NCBI GenBank assembly: GCA_027491255.1
Contig: JAIXWM010000039.1
Coordinates: 1-62,166, forward strand
Reading direction: 5' to 3'
DNA: 62,166 bases
From: Rubrivivax sp.
Lineage (GTDB): Bacteria > Pseudomonadota > Gammaproteobacteria > Burkholderiales > Burkholderiaceae_C
Positions 29,090 through 37,656 of the stretch are shown here, piece by piece. The position numbers and the translations under genes were made by a program. The notes below the pieces were generated by a model. The model was not told the DNA's origin. It did no database searches and saw only the letters and a list, made by a program, of their open reading frames with translations. Within the stretch, counting starts at the first letter, position 1. Each line of letters starts with the position of its first letter.

Positions 29090-30025
29090 ATGAGCGAAAC
29101 CCTGGACCTCCTGCTGTCGGCCCCGTTCTGGGTCGCGGTGCTGCGGATCGCCACGCCGCTGATCCTGGGCACGCTGGGCGTGCTGCTGTGCGAGCGCGCC
29201 GGGGTGCTGAACCTGGGCATCGAGGGCATCATGGTGGCCGGCGCCTTCGCCGGCTGGCTCGCGGTGTACCAGGGCGCCGGCCTGTGGACGGGCGTGGCCG
29301 TGGCTGCGGGCGTGGGCATGGCCTTCGGCCTGCTGCACGGGCTGCTGACGGTGACGCTGTCGCTCTCGCAGCACGTGGCGGGCCTGGGCATCACCCTGCT
29401 GGCCACGAGCCTGGCCAGCTATGCCTACCGCGTGAGTTTCCCGAAGGTGGACAGCCCGCCGAAGATCCAGCCTTTCGAGCCCATGAGCGGCCTGCCGCTG
29501 CCGGTGCTGGACGCGCAGACACCTCTGACGCTGCTCGCGCTGGCGCTGGTGCCGACGGTCGCCTGGGTGCTGTACCGCACGCCGCTCGGGCTGGCGCTGC
29601 GCATGGTGGGCGAGAACCCGGCCGCGGCCGAGGGCCAGGGCCTGAGCGTGGCCGGCCTGCGCATCGGCGCCATCGCCGCCGGCTCGGCGCTGATGGGCCT
29701 GGCCGGCGGCTTCCTGACCCTGGCGGCCTTCAACGCCTTCTACTTCAACATGGTCAACGGCCGCGGCTGGGTCTGCGTCGCGCTCGTCGTCTTCGCCTCC
29801 TGGCGGCCGGGCAAGGCACTGGTCGGCGCGCTGCTGTTCGGCTTCTTCGACGCGCTGCAACTGCGCCTGCAACAGGCGGGCGAGGGCGTGCTGGGCATCG
29901 AGCTGCCCTACCAGCTCTACCTGATGCTGCCCTATGCGATGGCCATCATCGCGCTCGTGCTCGTGGCGCGGCGTGCGGCCTACCCGCAGGCACTGATGAA
30001 GCCCTACCGCAGGGGCGAGCGCTGA
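29090..30025 (+). CDS. BmpC/YufQ-type ABC transporter permease
   Basis: 311 residues, mostly hydrophobic, about 8-9 membrane segments. Diagnostic blocks: CERAGVLNLGIEGIMVAGAFAG, SLSQHVAGLGITLLATSLASY, and RMVGENPAAAEGQGLSV. This family forms the second permease of simple-sugar or purine-nucleoside importers with a BMP lipoprotein, an ATPase and a first permease. None of those partners is in the window, so the gene is isolated behind a GST gene and is followed by a hairpin terminator. The partners may lie elsewhere, or this may be a relic. Confidence 0.88.
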   Translation: MSETLDLLLSAPFWVAVLRIATPLILGTLGVLLCERAGVLNLGIEGIMVAGAFAGWLAVYQGAGLWTGVAVAAGVGMAFGLLHGLLTVTLSLSQHVAGLGITLLATSLASYAYRVSFPKVDSPPKIQPFEPMSGLPLPVLDAQTPLTLLALALVPTVAWVLYRTPLGLALRMVGENPAAAEGQGLSVAGLRIGAIAAGSALMGLAGGFLTLAAFNAFYFNMVNGRGWVCVALVVFASWRPGKALVGALLFGFFDALQLRLQQAGEGVLGIELPYQLYLMLPYAMAIIALVLVARRAAYPQALMKPYRRGER

Positions 30026-30040
30026 CACCGCACGAGCAGC

Positions 30041-30066
30041 AGAAACGCCCAGGGTTCTGCGTTTCT
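30041..30066 (+). terminator. Hairpin terminator after the ABC permease gene
   Basis: Perfect 8-bp stem AGAAACGC / GCGTTTCT around a 10-base loop, 15 bp after the permease stop. The T-tract after it is short, so termination may be weak or factor-assisted. Confidence 0.5.
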
Positions 30067-30073
30067 TGACCGG

Positions 30074-30181
30074 CGGGCTCGCAAGCCCGTTCGCACCGAG
30101 GGGCCGGGACGGGCGATGCCCGGCCCTCGGGCGTGCTCGAGGGTGGCGCAAGGCCGGCGATCGTCGGCACGGCTTGCGCCA
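30074..30181. repeat. Cluster of three consecutive hairpins
   Basis: Three inverted repeats follow one another: 30074-30089 (CGGGCT/AGCCCG), 30097-30130 (CCGAGGGGCCGGG/CCCGGCCCTCGG, one bulge) and 30144-30181 (TGGCGCAAGGCCG/CGGCTTGCGCCA, one bulge). With the terminator hairpin at 30041 they fill most of the 285-bp gap between the permease and the tctC gene. They look like a REP/BIME-type cluster or a structured RNA. No ORF is evident. Confidence 0.6.
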
Positions 30182-30310
30182 ACGGTCCCGGTCCTGGAAG
30201 ACCCGCGACAGCAGTCTGCCAAAGCGCTGCCGGATACTTCGCGCCCGCCGGCGCTTCACCCCGGCCCTGCGGCCCGACCCACCCTCCCCGACATCCCAGG
30301 AGAACCTCTG

Positions 30311-31291
30311 ATGCTGCGCCGTCGCTTCACCGCCACCCTCGCCGGCCTGGGCGCCGCCACGCTGGCCGCGCCCCTGGTGCGCGCCCAGACCTGGCCGGTG
30401 CGCTCGATCCGCTACATCGTCCCGGTCGCGGCCGGCGGCGGCAGCGATCTGGTGGGCCGCACCGTCACCGAGCGCTGGGCCAAGGCGCTGGGGCAGAACT
30501 TCGTGGTCGAGAACATCGGCGGCGGCGGCGGCGCGATCGCCTGCCAGACCACGGCCAAGGCGGCGCCCGACGGCTACACCCTGCTGCAAGGCTATGTGGC
30601 CACGCACGGCACCAGCCCGGCCACGCGCAGCAAGCTGCCCTACGACCCGGTCCGCGACTTCACGCCCATCGGCATGATCGGCGCCACGCCGAACGTGCTG
30701 GTGGTCAATGCCAGCCTGCCGGTCACGAGCGTGGCCGAGTTCACCGAATGGCTGCGCCGCAACGAGAGCCGGGCCAGCTATGGCTCGGCGGGCCAGGGCT
30801 CGCTGACGCACCTGACGATGGAGCTGTACAAGCAGGCCACGAACACGAACCCGGTGCACGCGCCCTACCGCGGCATCGCCCCGGCCTTCACCGACCTGCT
30901 GGCCGGGCAGACCCAGGCCATGTTCCCGGGCCTGGCGGCGGCGCTGCCGCACATCCGCTCGGGCAAGGTGCGTCCGCTGGCCGTCACCGGCGGCGCGCGT
31001 CACCCGGCGCTGAAGGACGTGCCGACGATGGTCGAGGCCGGCTTCCGGGGCTTCGACGCACTGCAGTGGTACGGAGTCGTCGGCCCCGCCGGCATGCCGG
31101 CGGCGGTGGTCGCGCGCCTGAACGAGACCCTCGCCTCGGTGCTGACCGGCGGTGACCTGGCCGACAAGCTGGCGGCCGAGGCGGTCGAGCCCTGGCCGAT
31201 GCGGCCCGACCAGTTCAGCCAGTTCATCCGTGAAGACATCGCGCGCTGGACCCGGATCGCGCGCGACCGCAAGATCGACCTCGACGCCTGA
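30311..31291 (+). CDS. TctC/Bug-type periplasmic solute receptor
   Basis: 326 residues from MLRRRFTATLAG with AGGAGAA just upstream. The signal peptide has an arginine-rich n-region and ends near VRAQ. Family blocks: WPVRSIRYIVPVAAGGGSD, GGGGAIACQTTAKAAPDG, and HAPYRGIAPAFTDLLAGQT, where the usual YKG is YRG. The fourth orphan TctC receptor in the window. It is 250 bp upstream of a PrpD-family gene in the same orientation and could deliver its substrate. Confidence 0.93.
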   Translation: MLRRRFTATLAGLGAATLAAPLVRAQTWPVRSIRYIVPVAAGGGSDLVGRTVTERWAKALGQNFVVENIGGGGGAIACQTTAKAAPDGYTLLQGYVATHGTSPATRSKLPYDPVRDFTPIGMIGATPNVLVVNASLPVTSVAEFTEWLRRNESRASYGSAGQGSLTHLTMELYKQATNTNPVHAPYRGIAPAFTDLLAGQTQAMFPGLAAALPHIRSGKVRPLAVTGGARHPALKDVPTMVEAGFRGFDALQWYGVVGPAGMPAAVVARLNETLASVLTGGDLADKLAAEAVEPWPMRPDQFSQFIREDIARWTRIARDRKIDLDA

Positions 31292-31302
31292 GGCGCGAGC
31301 GG

Positions 31303-31453
31303 CTTTCCCCATGCCCGCCTTGCACGCCAGGACACCCCGTCTCGTCATTGCCCATCCCCGCCATGGCCCGAGCCATGGCTGCGGTTCGCACCGGCGTGCG
31401 GGCCGTTGCGGCGTGCCTTTCGGGCACGGTGGATAAGCGCTGCCCCTCTGAGT
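31303..31453 (-). repeat. Dispersed intergenic repeat, copy 3
   Basis: About 150 bp on the reverse strand, aligning along its length with the copy at 3931-4080: CTCAGAGG, GCCCGAAAGGCACGCC, GCGAACCGCAGCCATGGC, CATGGCGGGGATG, GCAATGACGAG and CGTGCAAGGCGGGCATG in the same order. It fills most of the gap between the tctC and PrpD-family genes. Confidence 0.65.
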
Positions 31454-31541
31454 TCGAGCCCCCGGCAAGCGGGTCCTCTCGCGCCCGCGTCGTCTCCCCT
31501 TCCCCACCCGCGGCACGCCCGCCACCCCACCTCTGTCGACC

Positions 31542-32918
31542 ATGGCCCGCAACACCACTGTCCACGCCGACGCCAACGCCCCGGCGATCACCCGCATCCT
31601 GGCCGAGTTCGTGGCCACGCACCCCTCGCGGGGCTGGAGCGATGCGGTCGAGCACGAGGCGCACCGCACCTTCCTGAACTGGGCCGGCTGCGCCGTCGGC
31701 GCGGCGCGGCACGAGTCAGTGCACGCGGCGCTGGCCGCCGTGCAGATGCTGCAGCCCGCAGCACAGGCCACGCTGCTCGGCCGCGCTGAACGCGTGGACA
31801 TGGCCAGCGCGGCGCTGCTCAACGGCATCGCCTCGCACACCTTCGACTTCGACGACACGCACCTGCGCACCATCATCCACCCCGCCGGGCCGGTGGCTCC
31901 CGCGCTGCTGGCGCTGGCCGAGGTGACGGGCGCGAGCGGGCGCGCGCTGATGGACGCGCTGGTGCTGGGCGTGGACGTCGCCTGCCGGCTCGGCAACGTG
32001 ATGTACCCCGAGCACTACGACCGCGGCTGGCACATCACCGGCTCCACCGGCACGCTGGGCGCGGCCGCGGGCTGCGCCCGCCTGCTGGGGCTGGACGCCG
32101 ACCGCACACAGATGGCGCTGGGCATCGCCGCTTCGCAGCCGGTGGGCCTGCGCGAGCAGTTCGGCACGATGACCAAGCCGCTGCACCCCGGCGCGGCAGC
32201 GCGCGCCGGGCTGATGTCGGCGCTGATGGCGCAGCACGGCTACACCGCGAGCAAGCGCGCGCTGGAGGCGCCGCGCGGCTTCGTGCAGGTGGTGTCGACC
32301 AAGGCCGCGTGGCACGAGGCCACCGACGACCTGGGCGAGCGCTTCGAGATCGGCTTCAACACCTACAAGCCCTTCGCCTGCGGCATCGTCGTCCATCCCG
32401 GCATCGACGCCTGCGCGCAGCTGCGCGCCCAGGGCGTGCGCGCCGAGGACGTCGAGCGCATCGAGCTGAAGGTGCACTCGCTCGTGCTCGAGCTGTGCGG
32501 CAAGAAGGAGCCGGCCGACGGCCTGGCGGCCAAGTTCAGCATCTACCACGGCTGCGCCGTGGGGCTGCTGTACGGGCGCGCCGGCGAAGGCGAGTTCGAC
32601 GACGCGGTGGTCACGAGCCAGGCCGTGGTCGAGCTGCGCCGCAAGGTCGTGGCCACCGTCGCCGAGGGCATCGAGGAGGACCAGGCCGACGTCACCGCCG
32701 TGCTGCGCGACGGCCGGCGCGTGCACGTCTTCGTCGAGCACGCGATCGGCTCGATGCAGCGCCCGATGAGCGACGCCGCCCTCGAAGCCAAGTTCCACGG
32801 CCAGGCCGACGCCGTGATCGGCGCCGCGGCGAGCCAGGCACTGATCGAGGCCTGCTGGGCGCTGGACCGCGCGGCCGACGTCGGTGAGGTCGTGCGCCGG
32901 GGGCGCGCCGCGGGGTAA
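31542..32918 (+). CDS. MmgE/PrpD family protein
   Basis: 458 residues, full length for the family (2-methylcitrate dehydratase, iminodisuccinate epimerase, cis-aconitate decarboxylase). Family blocks: NWAGCAVGAARHESV near residue 47, NGIASHTFDFDDTH near residue 93, GSTGTLGAAAGCARLLGL, FGTMTKPLHPGAAARAGL and the YKPFACGIVVHPGIDA block. Dehydration or decarboxylation of a tricarboxylate-type acid is expected. No prpB/prpC neighbours, so not the standard methylcitrate operon; the tctC receptor upstream suggests an imported carboxylate. Confidence 0.92.
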   Translation: MARNTTVHADANAPAITRILAEFVATHPSRGWSDAVEHEAHRTFLNWAGCAVGAARHESVHAALAAVQMLQPAAQATLLGRAERVDMASAALLNGIASHTFDFDDTHLRTIIHPAGPVAPALLALAEVTGASGRALMDALVLGVDVACRLGNVMYPEHYDRGWHITGSTGTLGAAAGCARLLGLDADRTQMALGIAASQPVGLREQFGTMTKPLHPGAAARAGLMSALMAQHGYTASKRALEAPRGFVQVVSTKAAWHEATDDLGERFEIGFNTYKPFACGIVVHPGIDACAQLRAQGVRAEDVERIELKVHSLVLELCGKKEPADGLAAKFSIYHGCAVGLLYGRAGEGEFDDAVVTSQAVVELRRKVVATVAEGIEEDQADVTAVLRDGRRVHVFVEHAIGSMQRPMSDAALEAKFHGQADAVIGAAASQALIEACWALDRAADVGEVVRRGRAAG

Positions 32919-32975
32919 GGCGCCCCAAGTCGTCCCAAGGCGCGCCGGCACCACGCAGCCGCTGCCGCGCGGGCG

Positions 32976-33650
32976 TCAGCTCCCGCCGGCCCGCACCGCG
33001 GCCATGAAAGCCCCGAGCTTGACGGCGTCGAGCCGACCGTCGGTGCGCACCTTGCTGCACAGGTCCAGCCCATGCGGCTGCACCGTGCCGATGGCCTCGG
33101 CCACATTGCCGGCATGCAGGCCGCCGGCCAGGAACAGCGGCAAGGGGTGCACGACGTCGCGGATGCGCCGGCTGAGCGCCCAGTCGTGCGTGCGACCGGT
33201 GCCGCCGAGTTCCTTGACGGCCAGCGCCGGGTTGCCGCTGTCCAGCAGCAGCGCGTCCACATGCGGCGCCGCAGCCTGTGCTTCCTCCAGCGCGCCGGCG
33301 TCGCGCACGTGGACCACCTGCACCAGCCGTGCCTGCGGGCGCAGCGCGCGCAGCCGCCGCAGTTCGTCGTGCGGCACGTGATCGACAAGCTGCAGCGTCG
33401 TCGTGCCGGCCGCGGCGTGCTGCTCGGCGATGGCCTCGGCACCCGTGCGCGCCGTCAGCAGGAAGGTGTCGGCCTGGGGTGCCTCACGGCGCACTGCCGC
33501 GGCGATCTCGGCGATGGCGTCGTCGGCAATCACGCCGGGCCCACTGGGCATGGCCGAGACCAGACCCAGGGCACGGGCACCCGCGCCCAGCGCGAGCAGA
33601 GCTTCGTCCACGCTGGCAATGCAGCAGATCTTGACAACCGGGGGCGGCAT
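32976..33650 (-). CDS. TrpF-like phosphoribosylanthranilate isomerase family protein
   Basis: 224 residues from MPPPVVKICCIAS (GAGGA upstream; a start six codons earlier is possible). A TIM barrel with the TrpF Cys in VKICC and an Asp in ALLLDSGNPAL. The phosphate-binding SSGVE of true TrpF reads CSKVR here, and the KICG motif is KICC. No tryptophan genes are near; neighbours are a PrpD-family gene and thymidine phosphorylase. It is either a divergent TrpF or a paralogue with another ketose/aldose isomerase substrate. Confidence 0.75.
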   Translation of the reverse strand: MPPPVVKICCIASVDEALLALGAGARALGLVSAMPSGPGVIADDAIAEIAAAVRREAPQADTFLLTARTGAEAIAEQHAAAGTTTLQLVDHVPHDELRRLRALRPQARLVQVVHVRDAGALEEAQAAAPHVDALLLDSGNPALAVKELGGTGRTHDWALSRRIRDVVHPLPLFLAGGLHAGNVAEAIGTVQPHGLDLCSKVRTDGRLDAVKLGAFMAAVRAGGS

Positions 33651-33912
33651 GGCAGTCCTCGACGACATGGGTCGATGCCACAGTGTGCCAGCCGGCGCAG
33701 CGACCGCAGGGCTTCCATGCGTTCCGGTCGCGGGTGATGGGCTGGGCCGCGCAGCGGCCCTCTCGCCTCCCCCCAGGCGAGGGCTGTGAGCCCTACCCGC
33801 GATCCTGCCCAGGTGGCTGCGGGGCGCTCCGTCGTCGGAGCCATCGGCGCGGCAGGGGCTCGAAGTCCGCGGTCGGAGCCCGCCGGTGAAGGACGGACCT
33901 TGCGAGCGACCT

Positions 33913-35328
33913 TCAGGCCGCCTGGTCGACCGGGCCGATCACCGCTGGCGTCGACACGCTGGCGACCTGCGCGAGGCTGAACGCGGCCGCGACTGCGCCG
34001 GCCGCGTGGGCCGCCGCCGCCTCGTCGGCCGCATGCACCCAGGCTAGCGGCTCCCCGGCCTCGACCCGCTGGCCGACATGGCGCACACCCGCCAGGCCGA
34101 CCCGCGGGTCCACCGTGTCGCCCGGACGGCGCCGGCCACCGCCCAGTTCCACGACCGCGAGCCCGAGCGCGCGCGTGTCCATCGCCGCCACCCAGCCGGC
34201 ATGCGGCGCGGGCACGGCCCGGCACACCGGGGCGCGCGGCAGGCGCGCGTCGCGCAGCACGTCGGCGGGCCCGCCCAGCGCCGCCACCATGCGCGCGAAG
34301 TGCTCGGCCGCCGAGCCGTCGTCGAGCGCACGATGCGCGCGCTCGCGCGCCTGTGGCAGCGTCGCGCTCAGCCCCGACAGGTGCAGGGCCTGCGCCGCCA
34401 GCGCCAGCGTCACTTCGAGGAGCCGGGGCTCGCGCGTCGATGATCCGGCCGACCCTGCGCGACCGCCCAGGCCATCGCCAAGGCCCGCGCCGTCGCCGCC
34501 CCAGCCCGCGGGCCAGCGCCCGGTCAGGAAGGCCAGCGCCTCGGCCACCTCCAGCGCGTTGCCGGCGTGGTGGCCCAGCACCTCGTCCATGCCCGTCAGC
34601 AGCGCCACCGTCGGCAGGCCGGCGGCGCGGCCCACGCGCTCGAGACTCAGCGCGAGCTCGCGCGCCGACTGGGGCGTGGCCATGAAGGCACCGTTGCCGA
34701 CCTTGACGTCCATCACCAGGGCCTGCAGCCCGGCGGCGAGCTTCTTGCTCAGGATGCTCGCGGTGATCAGCGGCAGGCTCTCGACCGTGGCCGTGACGTC
34801 GCGGATGCCGTAGAGCCGCCGGTCGGCCGGGGCCACGCGCTCGCTCGCGCCGACGATGGCGCAACCGGCCGAGCGCAAGGCGCCCACGAGTTGCGCGTGC
34901 GGCGGCGTGACCGCGTAGCCGGGCAAGGCCTCGAGCTTGTCCAACGTGCCGCCGGTGTGGCCCAGCCCGCGCCCGCTGATCATCGGCACGACGGCGCCGC
35001 AGGCCGCCAGCAGCGGCGCGAGCATCAGGCTGACCTTGTCGCCCACCCCACCGGTGGAATGCTTGTCGACGATGGGGCCATGGGAGGCGGACAGTCCGGC
35101 GTCGCGCCAGTCCAGCACGTCGCCGGAATGCGTCATCGCCGCCGTCAGCGCCGCCGTTTCGGCCGTGTCCATGCCGCGCAGCACGATGGCCATGGCCATC
35201 GCGCCGACCTGCGCATCGCTGAAGCCACCGTCCACGAGCCCGCGCACGAAGGCCTCGACCTGCGCCGGTGTCAGCGCCGCGCCGTCGCGCTTGGCGCGGA
35301 TGAGTTCCTGGGGCAGCATCGAAGGCAT
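33913..35328 (-). CDS. deoA: Thymidine phosphorylase
   Basis: 471 residues from MPSMLPQELIRAKRDG, aligning with the E. coli DeoA N-terminus. Converts thymidine and phosphate to thymine and 2-deoxyribose-1-phosphate. Conserved: GPIVDKHSTGGVGDK near residue 90, ISGRGLGHTGGTLDKLE near residue 118, APADRRLYGIRDVTATV and the SKKLAAG phosphate site. A glycine-rich insert at about 271-298 separates FLTG from PRLLEVT, where E. coli has only a few residues. The frame is open further upstream, but no start there has a good ribosome binding site. No deoCBD neighbours. Confidence 0.92.
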   Translation of the reverse strand: MPSMLPQELIRAKRDGAALTPAQVEAFVRGLVDGGFSDAQVGAMAMAIVLRGMDTAETAALTAAMTHSGDVLDWRDAGLSASHGPIVDKHSTGGVGDKVSLMLAPLLAACGAVVPMISGRGLGHTGGTLDKLEALPGYAVTPPHAQLVGALRSAGCAIVGASERVAPADRRLYGIRDVTATVESLPLITASILSKKLAAGLQALVMDVKVGNGAFMATPQSARELALSLERVGRAAGLPTVALLTGMDEVLGHHAGNALEVAEALAFLTGRWPAGWGGDGAGLGDGLGGRAGSAGSSTREPRLLEVTLALAAQALHLSGLSATLPQARERAHRALDDGSAAEHFARMVAALGGPADVLRDARLPRAPVCRAVPAPHAGWVAAMDTRALGLAVVELGGGRRRPGDTVDPRVGLAGVRHVGQRVEAGEPLAWVHAADEAAAAHAAGAVAAAFSLAQVASVSTPAVIGPVDQAA

Positions 35329-35542
35329 GACGAGGCCGAGGTGGCGCAGATACCGATAGGGCGGCATTCTGCGCTGCCCGGCACGCCCCCTGTCGCGCCG
35401 GCGGGCGGGAGGGACCGGAACGACCGAGCGCGCTGCCACCACAGCTTGGGCGGTCACGAACGCGCCGGCTCAGCGGACCCGCGGGATGGCACGCCTGCTG
35501 CGCAGGAACGGGGCACAGTCATGCCGCAGAATCCGGGCCGTC

Positions 35543-36355
35543 ATGCCCTCCCCGACCGAACTCCTGCCCGCACGGCCTCTGGCGGGCTGGCCCGCGCACG
35601 CGCGCGCCCGCATCGTCGGCGTGATGACCGACATCGACGACACGCTCACGCGCGACGGCTCGATCGAGCCGGTGGCGCTGGCGGCACTGCACGCGCTGAA
35701 CGATGCGGGCTTGCCGGTGGTGGCCATCACCGGCCGCCCGCACGGCTGGAGCGTCCCTTTCGCCCGCGACTGGCCGGTGGCAGCGATCGTGGCCGAGAAC
35801 GGCGCGGTGGCGCTGCTGCGCGAGGGCGCGCAGGTGCGCACCGAGTTCGCCCAGGACGAGCCGACGCGCACTGCCAACGCGCGTCGCCTGCAGGCGACGG
35901 CCGCGCGCATCGTGCGCGAGGTGCCGGGCGCGACGCTCGCGCGCGACAGCCCCGGGCGCCTGACCGACATCGCCATCGACCACAGCGAGTTCACGACGCT
36001 CGAGCCCGCCGCCATCGCCCACGTCGCCGCGCTCATGCGCGAGGAAGGCATGACGGCCACGGTCAGCTCGATCCACGTCAACGGCTGGTATGGCGCGCAC
36101 TCGAAGTGGAGCGGGGCGCAGTGGATGCTGCGCCGGCTGTTCGGACGCGAACTCGACGACGAGCTCGGGCGCTGGGTCTACGTGGGCGATTCGACCAACG
36201 ACCAGGCCATGTTCGAGCGCTTCCCGGCCAGCGTGGGCGTGGCCAACCTGATGCGCTTCGCGGCCGAGCTCAGGCACTGGCCGGCCTGGCTCACGCAGGC
36301 CGAGCGCGGCGCGGGCTTCGCCGAGCTGACGCAGGCGCTGCTGGAGGCGCGGTGA
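35543..36355 (+). CDS. HAD-family phosphatase, Cof/sucrose-phosphatase-like
   Basis: 270 residues. Motif I TDIDDTLTRDG (nucleophile Asp), motif II ITGR, and motif IV GDSTNDQAMFE; the cap is of the C2 type between them. Such enzymes dephosphorylate sugar phosphates; closest general types are mannosyl-3-phosphoglycerate or trehalose/sucrose phosphatases, but no partner synthase is present. The gene is divergent from deoA and ends 10 bp before the YbfB-type transporter, so they form a two-gene unit. Confidence 0.82.
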   Translation: MPSPTELLPARPLAGWPAHARARIVGVMTDIDDTLTRDGSIEPVALAALHALNDAGLPVVAITGRPHGWSVPFARDWPVAAIVAENGAVALLREGAQVRTEFAQDEPTRTANARRLQATAARIVREVPGATLARDSPGRLTDIAIDHSEFTTLEPAAIAHVAALMREEGMTATVSSIHVNGWYGAHSKWSGAQWMLRRLFGRELDDELGRWVYVGDSTNDQAMFERFPASVGVANLMRFAAELRHWPAWLTQAERGAGFAELTQALLEAR

Positions 36356-36365
36356 GGTGGTCCGG

Positions 36366-37574
36366 GTGAAGGCGCCCCGCGAGGTGCTCGCCACCGCCGC
36401 GGCGCTGTCGCTGGCGGCGGCCATCTCCCTCGGGCTGGCGCGCTTCTCCTACGCGCTGCTGCTGCCGCCGATGCGGGCCGACCTCGGCTGGAGCTACTTC
36501 ACCGCGGGGGCGATGAACACCGCCAACGCCGCGGGCTACCTGGCCGGCGCGCTGCTTGCGCCGCGGCTGCTGGCACGGCTGGACGCGCGGCGCTTCATGC
36601 TCGCGGGCATCGCGCTGGCGGCTGTGCTGCTGGCGCTGCACGGCGCCGCGCGCAGTGACGCGCTGCTGTACGTGCTGCGCTTTGCCACCGGCATGGGCAG
36701 CGCGGCCGGCTTCGTGGGCGGCGGGCTGCTGGCGGCGCGGCTGGCGCAACGCGCGCCCGGGCACAGCGGGCTCGTGCTGGGCATCTACTACGGCGGCGTC
36801 GGCCTGGGCATCGTCGCGGCCGCGCTCGGCCTTCCGCCGCTGCTGGAATGGGCCCCGGCGGGCTGGCCCGGCGGCTGGCTCGCCACCGGCGCGCTGTCGG
36901 CGGTGCTGGCGCTGGGTGCGGCCGGCGGCACCGGCTCGCTGACGGCACCGCCCGCACCCGGCGCACCGCGTGCGGCCTTCGCCTGGCAACCCTATGCCTT
37001 CGGCCTGGCCGGCTACGGCCTGTTCGGCGTCGGCTACATCGGCTACATGACCTTCGTGATCACGCTGCTGCGCGAGCAGGGCCTGGCCACCGGCACGCTG
37101 AGCGTCTTCTACGCCCTGCTCGGCCTGGGCGTGGTGGCCTCGTCCTGGCTCTGGGCAGGACTGCTCCAGCGCCACCGCGGCGGTGTGCCGCTGGCGGTGC
37201 TGAACGCCCTGCTGGCGCTGGCCACGGTGCTGCCGCTGCTGGGCACGCACCTGGCGACGGCCTTTGCCTCGGGGGCGCTGTTCGGTGCGGTCTTCCTGTC
37301 GGTCGTCGCCTCGACGACAGCGCTGGTGCGCCACAATGCTCAACCGGCGGCCTGGCCGGCCGGCATCGCCGCCTTCACCGTCGTCTTCGCGGCCGGGCAG
37401 ATCGTCGGCCCGAGCATCGTGGGGTGGGTGGCCGACGGCCCGGGCGGGCTGGCGCGCGGCTTCGCGTGGAGCGCGGCGGCGCTGGCGCTGGGCGCCGTGC
37501 TCGCAGCCTTCCAGCGCCCGGTCGGGCGCGGCGCCAACGCCGCCACGGACCACGCAGCGGGGCGCGGACCCTGA
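36366..37574 (+). CDS. YbfB/YjiJ-type MFS transporter
   Basis: About 402 residues, 12 predicted membrane segments. Begins with the family-typical LSLAAAISLGLARFSYALLLPPMRADLGWS. I choose the GTG at 36366 because GAGGTGG lies at 36354-36360; a GTG at 36357 would add three residues. Function of the family is poorly known; it is probably an exporter or organic-acid permease. Follows the HAD phosphatase by 10 bp. Confidence 0.87.
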   Translation: MKAPREVLATAAALSLAAAISLGLARFSYALLLPPMRADLGWSYFTAGAMNTANAAGYLAGALLAPRLLARLDARRFMLAGIALAAVLLALHGAARSDALLYVLRFATGMGSAAGFVGGGLLAARLAQRAPGHSGLVLGIYYGGVGLGIVAAALGLPPLLEWAPAGWPGGWLATGALSAVLALGAAGGTGSLTAPPAPGAPRAAFAWQPYAFGLAGYGLFGVGYIGYMTFVITLLREQGLATGTLSVFYALLGLGVVASSWLWAGLLQRHRGGVPLAVLNALLALATVLPLLGTHLATAFASGALFGAVFLSVVASTTALVRHNAQPAAWPAGIAAFTVVFAAGQIVGPSIVGWVADGPGGLARGFAWSAAALALGAVLAAFQRPVGRGANAATDHAAGRGP

Positions 37575-37656
37575 TCCGGGCCTGCGCCGCAGGCACCACG
37601 TCACGACGCCTCGCACCGGCCCCGTTTCCGCTTCCGCTTCATCGCGCCGCCCGTCC

